From NCBI GenBank assembly GCA_030247885.1, contig JAPDRO010000015.1:496001-560000 (forward strand): a DNA stretch of 64,000 nucleotides. Reading direction: 5' to 3'. Made by a program: the position numbers and the translations under genes. The first letter of the stretch is position 1, and every line of letters starts with the position of its first letter. Origin of the DNA: Taxawa tesnikishii (nom. ined.) (lineage: Eukaryota; Ascomycota; Dothideomycetes; Dothideales). This document shows, piece by piece, positions 56,458-64,000 of this stretch. Below the pieces are notes generated by a model. It was not told where the DNA came from. It did not search any database and worked only from the letters and a program-made list of their open reading frames with translations.

Positions 56458-57814
56458 GATCGCAGTTCTTGCATGTCTACTTTGTCTGGCATGACTACCT
56501 GTTCAGGATGGATTGAACACTTCCTCCTTCATTACAGCATTCCCACACTCCACCTTCCATCTTCTGTCAGACCCGCGTTCAACCTCGAAAATTTCATCGA
56601 TTGGTTGCCGTCCCATGGTTCGGCAGATCCCCGGGGCGGATGGCGTTCTTGTTTCGTTACTGTGTTAGCGTTGTCTTATAACTATACCCTTTAGCTTTCA
56701 TCAGTTTAGGTTTCGCGGGAAAGGAAAGCGGTGTAGGGATATGGCTGGCACATCAATTCAGTCATCTCCAAAGTCCGGAGCATATCGTTTGTTATTGTAA
56801 CTGACCCGCAGATGTGCACATGCATGCACACCCAATGGCACAGTATAAGGGGTGCGAACGGCAGGTTGCGGTCGTTAGGGCTATGCTTGGCTTGATGCTA
56901 GCTCCGGCAGTGGCTTTATTGATTCTCTCGTGTCGTGCCTGATGGCGCTGGCGAAAGAGCCTCTCAGCATGCCTCGCGTGTCTGCTTCTCAGCCGCAGAT
57001 GACTAAAGTCTACACGTGTTCATATTGTATGGAAAGCCCATGCAGCGGAAGATTGATTGATAATAATCTTTCGTTAAGATGCTGGGTTCGAGCCTCGCTT
57101 GTGTCCTCCCAAGAAGACCCTGAACCCGAGTCTGGCGGTGGAATGTGCTCTTCAGTTGAACACTTATACCATTCCCGTTGACTAACCTTCTTCAGCTCTT
57201 TCCGGCCGCATCAATACGCCACCTGCAGCCCTTACTCGATTCGCGATGGCTCCCGCCGCCAATCACCACTACCGGAATGTTCATCGCCGCTCCGGAACGC
57301 CTCTCCGCGCTCGCACCGCGGATAGACCTTCTGTATGTGCTCTGCCATTTAAGCCATCAGGCAAGCGAGTAGGCTGCCGACGCCCTGACGCCTTGAAGTG
57401 CACGAATGCGTCTAGCTGCGAGTGACAATGGTGTCGACCGGGACCGCGCCGTGTCTACAGGGCAATCATGCACGCCGCCCATGGCGCCACGCTACTCTAG
57501 CTGATCGATGCTATGTGAGACTATTGCTTTCGCTGCAGGGCATGCATCTATATGTCCCCCATGGTGCACGACCACCACCGCCAGGTACAAGTCCATCAGC
57601 TTCCTTGCTCGCTGTGTTTTTGTTCAAGGACTCGACGCCTACCTATCTCAAACCTCGACCCCGAGACAACGGCTGTTTCACGCAAGGGGTTGGCCGAGAC
57701 TCCGGAATCCTCAAACAATATCTCGGCCGCTACTGTCTTTCCTGGACGCGCATCTGACTGGAGTGGAACGGTCTCTCAGATGGTCCAGTGGCACTCAAAA
57801 GTGGTTCAAGCGAC
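56458..57814. other. Intergenic, upstream of the GPI-type protein gene
   Basis: Several short open frames, none recognised. Confidence 0.5.
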
Positions 57815-59102
57815 ATGATTAACGCAGTGGATCAGCTCTACTTTTCGTGCCACGATTCAACTAAACAAAGAGAGCGACGAGCTGCTTGTCTGGTACCCCA
57901 GAAATGCCAGACAACCGACGCCGGAGCTGTCGTGTTACAGCTCCTGGAGTATCGGCCAACCAGGCGGTGCCCACGTCAACACGGCGTCCGGTTGTATCAA
58001 AACCTCACGACCCTCCTGGTTGCAATTCTTTTCTCAATTTCTTGGAGTATCCAAGGCGCGGAAGCAGCATCATTATCGAGGCATAGATCGGCACTCATAC
58101 GACATACTGGATCTGGAATTCTATTTGATCGCGGGGCGCCACCTGTTCCGCGAATGCGTGTCATAAAGCGAGCTGAGCAGGAGACCTCGAGCTCTACTGT
58201 GTCTGCAACATATACCACTACTTCGGCCTCTTCGACGTTTTCCAGCACACAGAGAACTACCACCGATTCGGCATCGCCGCTGCCATCACCTTTCGACACT
58301 ACACTAGGAAACAACTTCACGACCACTACCTGCCCGGCGTTCTTTACTTCTTTCCTATCCAATAGTACATTTAATGATTGCGTTCCACTCTCCCTTCTCC
58401 TCCAGGTAAGGTATCTGCCCCGCCTCGTAACATCCATTGGCTGACCTGTCACAGACATCGAATTCCTTTTTTCCGTCGAACGTTCCCTTGTCCGTCTGAC
58501 GCAAACCCTTGATGCATCCTGCAATGTCAACTTCGCGCAATGCAGCGCAGTCATGGCATCTCTTGCACGTCAAATCCAGAGCAGCAACAACTGCGGGACT
58601 GAGCTTAGTCTCCAAAATCCCATGGTCATGCAGGCCTACAATGGCTTCGTAGCGTACCCATCGTTGTTCCATGCTGGGTGCCTCAAGAACGAAGATACGG
58701 GCAACTACTGTGAGTTATCACCCTTTTCCGTATCCGCTCGTTCTGCGTATTGACTCGGGCTTCTCAGGCTTCGCGGATGCAGCGACGAACACAAGCTCGC
58801 CCACGTCATCGTATGTCTACTATTTGCCGCTCGGTATCAACCTGCCCAGCACGACGAAGCCGAAGTGCTCTTCGTGCTTGCAGAACACCATGGCCATCTT
58901 TGCCAACACAGCCTCGAACAAATCCCAGCCTCTTCATGACAACTACATCAGTGCAGCGCAGCTCATTGATTCCAACTGTGGAAACAATTTCGTCAATGCT
59001 AGCATACCGGCATCAACCGGCGCAGCCGCTGTCAGCCATCCTTCGCTCACCGGACTCGGCTCGATTGCTCTGGTCGTTGCACTACTCACCATACTCTTCT
59101 GA
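57815..59102 (+). CDS. GPI-type surface protein, DUF7729-like (3 exons, one frame break)
   Basis: Exons 57815-58405, 58455-58709 and 58768-59102; about 393 residues. The start is uncertain: the frame from ATG 57815 gives a long polar leader before the hydrophobic stretch LTTLLVAILFSISWSIQG, so the true N-terminus may differ. A Ser/Thr-rich part follows. The conserved Cys domain holds CPAFFTSFLSNSTFNDCVPL, LVRLTQTLDASCNVNFAQC, NPMVMQAYNGFVAYPSLFHA and YVYYLPLGINLPS with CSSCLQNTMAIF. The C-terminus (ASTGAAAVSHPSLTGLGS plus a hydrophobic tail) is a textbook GPI signal. The frame shifts in the T run 58467-58472, one T short. The family match (DUF7729) is from memory; function unknown. Confidence 0.8.
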
Positions 59103-60258
59103 TCTCTTTCGTACATATACCCATACATGCTGACTCCGTTTCTTTCTTTTCATGCTGGCCTCTATGGTGCAGCTCTACTGCATGAAGCCGGCGTTTAGCA
59201 TCTTCTTCTGATATCACGAATAGTTAGATCCGAGATCTGGGACCTGAATTCTAGCGTCGGCGTTGAGCGGCCGGTGATCCTTGGGCGGTTTAGACGTCAT
59301 CTGGGATGAATTCACGACAGAGTATACCGAGCTATTGGAGTAATGCATTGTTTGGGGTCTGAATGTCTAAGCCACTGCTGGAAAGCTAGGAGAGGCTTTG
59401 GGTCAGATGTTCTGTTTTGTTCATAGTCTCGCACAATCTTATTGCTGCTTGTTGCCGCATCGGTACCCTTCTAATTCTCCGTCAAAAGCATTGTCCGTCG
59501 GTTTGCCTTGTCAGCCTTGTCTATTTTGGCTTTTTGAGTCCATCAGCGTTATTCTGTCTAACGACTGTGGTATAGTTCTCCAAGACCAGTCAGGGTCAGC
59601 CGATCGAAGGTGCAAGGCGAAGGTCTGATGCACTCCCGTGTAAGATCGCAGGCTTGATCACGGTCTGCCACTTCCGGTCACGCTAGCCCTCACCGCATGC
59701 GGTAGTATAAGTCGACTGAAAATACCTTCTGCCTCTCCTCGTCCTTGCTTTTACTTTCCAGCTCATATCAACGTACAGGTACGTGTGCACCAACCCTTTT
59801 TTCTACCGCACGTTGCGAGACTTCACCCAGGCACCTCTGTTGACTTTTACTGGCCAACAGGCTGGTCTTAAAAAGGATGATGCTAGTGCGATAGATGGGT
59901 ACTACGATTAGTCTCACCGCAGATGCCAATGACGAGGTGGGACCTTTTCGACCGAACAGGAAAGCGGAGAGTAGCATTGTAAGCGCTCAAGTATGTATGC
60001 TGACGGATTGCCGATCCAACGATCTTTGTACCTCCAATACCATGAACTGTGTTCCTTTGGAACTCTCGGACTGACAACGGAAAGTTGGTGTGAAGCAACG
60101 TGCTTCTGGTATCATTCTCTATTCACGTCAATCTTACCGCGGAAACTCGTGACAAGATGAAACCATTTTTCTGCGACAACGCCTTTCAGAACCCAGAACT
60201 CCAGTCTCTGATCCTCTACGCCAGGAACCAAAGAATTCTTCCCAGCGAGGTTTATCGT
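59103..60258. other. Intergenic, convergent 3' ends
   Basis: No gene seen. A long plus-strand open frame at 60100-60750 is only the antisense of the aminotransferase exons. Confidence 0.6.
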
Positions 60259-61593
60259 TTACTGCTCATTGACGACGATGCCCCACTCGTGGCTTTGCCT
60301 TCCGTACATGATGTCCTCGAGCCAGGTCTTGAACTTCTGGGTGTAAGCTCCGATGGTGCCTTCGCTCAGAGGGATACTCATATCCTTGTCCTTCCATCCA
60401 ATGGTGCCCACGGGAGTGATGAAGTAGGCAGTTCCAGCCTGCAACAGTATATCAGCAAAAGTACGTTCATTCCGGGTGAAGCCGTGACTTACCGCAAAAG
60501 CTTCAATCATGCGGCCTTCCTCCACAGCCTCCGCTATCTCACCAATAGTGAACTTGCGCTCGACGACCTCGACCTCATCTTTAAGGTTCGTTCTCGCGAG
60601 ATCCAGCACACTAGCTCTGGTAACGCCCTCCAGGATCATGTTGCCCTCGAGCGGGGCGGTAACGAGCTGCTTTCTGCCCTCCTTCGTGTTCCACATGAAG
60701 AAGATGTTCATAGCACCAGCCTCCGTCACCCAGCCCTCAGGGCCAAATAGCCAAAGGATCTGGTTGTAGCCCCTCTTCTGGGCCTCACCAGACGCAATGA
60801 GCGAGGGGCCGTAGTTGGCTCCGACCTTTGCGAATCCGAATCCGCCTGACACCTGTTAACGGTTGCCTAGAGCGGAAGGATCAGCATCACTTACCAGGCC
60901 ATGCGCGCACGGAATCTTCTTTGCTCGCCAAAAGCTTCAGTCCCTGGTTCGCAGCCGCCGGGATCGGGAAGCAGGAGATGATGATGAACAGCATAGCCTC
61001 CCTGGGCATTTGCACACCCAGCGTCGCGTCCGTGCCGATCATAGTTGGGCGGATGTACAGGAATGAGCCCGGCCGATCCTTCGGCAACCATCTTGCGCCG
61101 TCCACTTCGCACAGCTTGATGATCAGCTTCTCGAGCTCCGCAGGCTCAAAGTCGGGAAGTGCAATGCGCAGAGCAGACCTCCGCATGCGCTCGCAGTTCT
61201 TGCGGATCCGGAATACGCGCAGAGAACCGTCGTAGCCACGGTACAGCTTCAGACCCTCGAAGCATTCGGTCGCATAGTGAAGAACAGAGGCGGTTGGCAT
61301 GAGAGTCAGTGGTCCGTAGGGCTTGATCTCTGGTGCTTCCCAGCCGGTCGTGTTACGCCAGACGGCCGTTACCATGTGGTCGGTGCATGTTTTTGTGTCT
61401 TTGGACGCCGGGTCATCTGGGGTCGGGACGGGTCTGAGGTCCTTACTGCGGGTAACCTTAGTGGGGAGGCATCGAGGTTGGCCAAAGGCTTCTGTTCCTT
61501 GTGTTGGTTGAGAGCTCCGGCTTGTGTGAGGGTGGTGGTTGTAGGGGTGGCGGTGCCTGATGCAGGCGGTGTAAGGGGCGCTGATGATGCCAT
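60259..61593 (-). CDS. Branched-chain amino acid aminotransferase (3 exons, one frame break)
   Basis: PLP enzyme of the last step of Leu/Ile/Val synthesis and first step of their breakdown. Exons on minus are 61593-60895, 60845-60493 and 60438-60259; introns of 49 and 54 bp with GTAAGT donors. About 410 residues. Signatures: CTDHMVTAVW, GPLTLMPTASVLHYATECFE, GLKLYRGYDGSLRVFR, RPGSFLYIRPTMIGTDATLG, the PLP Lys in GGFGFAKVGANYGPS and GPEGWVTEAGAMNIFFMW. The N-terminus is Ser/Thr/Pro-rich and not clearly a mitochondrial presequence, so a cytosolic isoform is likelier (inference). The frame shifts at 61430-61432, one C short on the coding strand, before the catalytic core. Confidence 0.94.
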
Positions 61594-62274
61594 TGTAGTG
61601 CCGTGAAGTATGGAAGTGGATTACTGAGTCAATGGCAGAACAGAGGGGTATAAATAGAAGGGAGGTGTGAAGACAGTGTAATTGGCAGATTTGGTATGAC
61701 TCTTAAATAGCAAAATGACTGCTTGCGCCCTGATGGTGTAGGGCGTGCGGCGTACCAGGGCAGTTAGGGCAATTTATTTTTCGAAAAGCAATCGGAGCAA
61801 ACTCGTGCTTTTCTGCCTGCCTTTTCGGGTCCAATGCCGTATTCGTATGGAGAATAGTGCAGTTCTTTACCAACGCCGATAGCACTTGGCCACTGCGGGT
61901 TGGATGCCAGCACAGTTTTAGCGTTTCTGCGTCTATTCGAAGACACAAAATTTCTGCCAAGATTTATTCGCCCCCAATTGCCGTGAGCAACCGTCTTCCG
62001 AAATAGTGCCTATAATGATAATATCATACCATCGCAGGTCCCGAACCCCAAGTCGGTTATCGCTCGTTGTTGAAAACCATTCACTTCGCGGCATGCCTGG
62101 TCTTCTCGGATTCTGTGTACATGACCCAATCAGAGACAAAAGGAACTCGTAAGCTAGACAGTTCCTTGATGAGGTTGTTGGATCAGCTTACGGACACGTG
62201 GTATCGAACCGGAAACCGTTCAATCGCTTGAGGCACGCAAACTGTGGGCACACAAAAACACACACAGTCGTAAC
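61594..62274. other. Intergenic, aminotransferase upstream region
   Basis: On minus, about 61946-61764 has a short open frame with a C-x2-C pair (VCSDCFSKNK). It is protein-like but unrecognised and lacks an ATG. TATAAATAG occurs at 61651-61659 on plus, the wrong strand for the aminotransferase. Confidence 0.4.
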
Positions 62275-62352
62275 TGCACTAACGGCGAATCGAACGCCGA
62301 CCCCTTGCTATCTCATGGAAGGCAAGGATCCTGACCATTGGACCATTAGTGC
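62275..62352 (-). tRNA. tRNA-Gly(TCC) with a very short intron
   Basis: The acceptor pair GCACTAA/TTAGTGC is perfect. The D stem is GTCC/GGAT, the anticodon stem CTTGC/GCAAG and the T arm CGGCG-TTCGATT-CGCCG. Between the anticodon stem halves lie 13 nt, CTTCCATGAGATA. Removing six (TGAGAT) after position 37 leaves a normal seven-base loop with anticodon TCC. Mature length would be 72 nt. Confidence 0.85.
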
Positions 62353-62889
62353 TTGTATTGCTTGTTGGACTAAATAAAGATTATGGAGTATATATTGCTT
62401 ATTTATTTCCCAGCCGTTAGGGTGATGGGTAGGGTTAAGCCTTAAGTCGCCCGTTATACCGGCATCCTGGAACGCCGCCGTTGCCCGGTGCTAAACAAGT
62501 CATAGTCATGGTCGAGGATCCGATGGAATCACTAGCTGCGAGGCCACTAGCGTCCTGCAAGCGGCTGCCGGTAGTAGAAATTCGACGGCGAAAGTGTCCT
62601 GCCGGTGTTCCACGCATCCATATGTTGAAAGGCAAGAGAAACGTGTTATGATTAGGGCAGCCGATATATGACAACAAGTAATAACGAAATGTCACCTTGA
62701 TTGGCTGTTGAATCGAAGTTGATCTAACTTAGTAAAGTACAAGTTTGCTACCGAGTTCCACCAAACAGCCGACGCGGCCCGCTTTTAGTGTACGCGAAGC
62801 ATTTACTCTGATCAATCTCTGCAAAAACTCGCGCCCAACAACGAAAAAATTGAGCAGGACTGATCAGGTCCCTGTAGATGAGTAGGAAT
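62353..62889. other. Gap between the two tRNA genes
   Basis: A/T-richer than its surroundings; nothing recognised. Confidence 0.5.
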
Positions 62890-62990
62890 AGCCCAACGCG
62901 GGGTCGAACCCGCAACCTTCAGATGAATCTCTGCATTCATACATTGATGATGATAAGAGTCTGACGCTCTACCGATTGAGCTAGCCGGGC
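62890..62990 (-). tRNA. tRNA-Lys(CTT) with a 29-nt intron
   Basis: The 5' end GCCCGGC pairs with 3' GTTGGGC (with G-U pairs). The D arm is TAGCTCAATCGGTAGAGC. The anticodon CTT is at 62957-62955, and the intron 62953-62925 sits after position 37, the canonical site. The T stem GCGGG/CCCGC encloses only six loop bases (TTCGAC) instead of seven. One C seems missing from the following C run, the same type of error seen in the protein genes. Confidence 0.9.
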
Positions 62991-64000
62991 AGGTTTTCCG
63001 GCAAGTACCATGGTGAACCACGGCAAGACTCTAGCTGTTGGAATAGCAATCGGTAACAGCGTTTATATATTTTATCGGTAGATGAGGCGATAATACATGG
63101 CACCCCAGTGTACATTCCGACAGAGGTCTTGAAGTACCGGGGGCGGCTGAAGACCCTCTGGAATGGCTCCTCGTGTTTCCAGCTATTTCCATGGTATCTT
63201 TGAGCTTGAGGCTGATGCGCTGACGGTGATACCTGGGGAACGGCATCTCTCCTCAGCTGTCCAAGGCGGTGTCTGTTGGTGGGTGCTGCCGGGAGAGGAG
63301 GTCGCCTGACGGCTCTCCGGTACCTCCATGAGGATCTCTGGTTGCGCTGTCTGATAAGGGCGGTCCAGCCCGGTTGTGGTGGTTCTCCATCAATCTCGGT
63401 CCTGAGGAAAGATCCACTTGCGAGGTCCGGTGTCATAGATGGATTCCTCTTCGTTATAATCAGGGTTTGAAGGAGCCATTGTGTGCTTGCGGATGTTTGT
63501 CTTTGTGGTGGTCGCCGGATCCGGGCCGTAGTTAAAGGCGTTAGGTGTTAAGACCCGACGATAGCCGGCAAGGTAGATGTCCTAGCCCTTCGTCTATGGG
63601 ATGAGAGGAGAGCTTAGGTAGTAAGAGAACCAAAAGAACACAACGGAGTGGACCGCAGGGCGGACGGCCATATCGAAGCGCGAGACAGCCATGCCTTGCT
63701 CAACATCTTGATTAGCCGGATGCATTCAGACCGGACAATGCCTTGCAGTCTGAAGATTCTGCGGTAGAATCTCGCCAACCTCGTGCATTGTTGATTCCTT
63801 CATGATTGCAGTCAAGACATCAGACCTTTCTCGCGTATTCCCTCAGATTGTTCTATTGCACACGAGTTGTCGGCGTGATATCTGTTCTCTGCACGCGTGT
63901 GCAGGCGGTGTAGAGGATGCACTGGGTTGGCTGTTGAATAAAACAAGCATTGAAGATACCACTTGAGTGTCCCTGCAAGTTCTAATTACAAGGGATGATG
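62991..64000 (-). mobile_element. Possible LTR-retroelement relic (partial, broken)
   Basis: Directly upstream of the tRNA-Lys gene on the same strand lies a gag-like coding remnant (about 63480-62991). Further out, at 63546, a TGTTAAGACC border could be the inner end of an LTR that continues past the window edge. The element would point towards the tRNA gene and be cut off by it, fitting tRNA-directed Ty3-type integration. It looks broken and lacks pol within the window. The second LTR is not visible, so age cannot be judged. The assignment is tentative; a host gene fragment is the alternative. Confidence 0.3.

Noticed and set aside
60100-60750. 217-codon plus-strand open frame
   Set aside because: It lies antisense to the branched-chain aminotransferase exons and has no signature of its own.
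1025-61593. Programmed ribosomal frameshifting as a shared mechanism
   Set aside because: The sites share no slippery heptamer or downstream structure, affect unrelated genes, and the tRNA-Lys gene is affected too.
37449-61593. A tRNA-biology gene cluster (LOS1, MSS1, TFIIIA, tRNA genes)
   Set aside because: The genes are tens of kilobases apart on both strands with unrelated genes between them; shared theme is likely chance.
62190-62250. Third tRNA near the tRNA-Gly gene, from a GGTTCGATACC-like string
   Set aside because: No cloverleaf could be formed around it.
1-64000. CRISPR arrays, rRNA genes or a secondary-metabolite cluster
   Set aside because: No spaced direct repeats, no rRNA sequence, and no backbone synthase or tailoring-gene group were seen.

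Overview
The window is nuclear DNA of a filamentous ascomycete (Pezizomycotina). The evidence is short introns (about 47 to 108 bp) with GT..AG ends and CTAAC/CTGAC branch sites, scattered single-gene transcription units on both strands, and lineage-typical proteins: Mak16, Mss1, a pyruvoyl phosphatidylserine decarboxylase, Sar1, a GH5 exo-glucanase, a GT34 enzyme, Cog1, Cyc2, Los1, Rpb6 and TFIIIA. The protein families and the Ser/Thr-rich wall proteins suggest a Dothideomycete, but that is inference.

Layout, left to right. MAK16 (cut by the left edge) and MSS1 diverge from one promoter at 620-1024. PSD (minus) ends at 4173. A gene-poor stretch (5.6-11.4 kb) holds only weak candidates: a hypothetical ORF, a 46-residue membrane peptide and a damaged membrane-protein locus. 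It also holds two clusters of an octamer, GCATTGCC. A DUF2457-type acidic protein, nine-exon SAR1 and a secreted mucin-like protein follow on plus. A GH5 glucanase and a four-exon putative DNA-binding protein lie on minus. GT34 and a DUF8004-type protein are on plus, COG1 on minus, and an F-box-like protein on plus. A three-PAN-domain secreted protein (minus), CYC2 (plus), a sugar-transporter remnant, LOS1 and S-formylglutathione hydrolase (both minus) come next. RPB6 and TFIIIA then diverge from a 257-bp promoter. The right end holds a GPI-type DUF7729-like protein, a branched-chain aminotransferase, tRNA-Gly(TCC), tRNA-Lys(CTT) and a possible LTR-element relic.

The genes do not form one pathway. 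Two functional themes recur: tRNA and polymerase biology (MSS1, LOS1, RPB6, TFIIIA, two tRNA genes) and secretion or cell surface (SAR1, COG1, GT34, GH5, mucin, PAN and GPI proteins).

The most consequential observation concerns sequence quality. About sixteen conserved coding frames break in the same direction, as if exactly one base were missing, mostly in short homopolymers. The tRNA-Lys T-loop is also one base short. Several affected genes are expected to be essential (RPB6 above all), so uncorrected indel errors are far likelier than pseudogenes. Coordinates are of the sequence as given, and frames must be changed at the noted points. I found no CRISPR array, rRNA, secondary-metabolite cluster or clearly new multi-gene system. 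The best candidates for something undescribed are the duplicated C-terminal module of the PAN protein, the four-exon EAESTLRGR protein and the paired octamer clusters.
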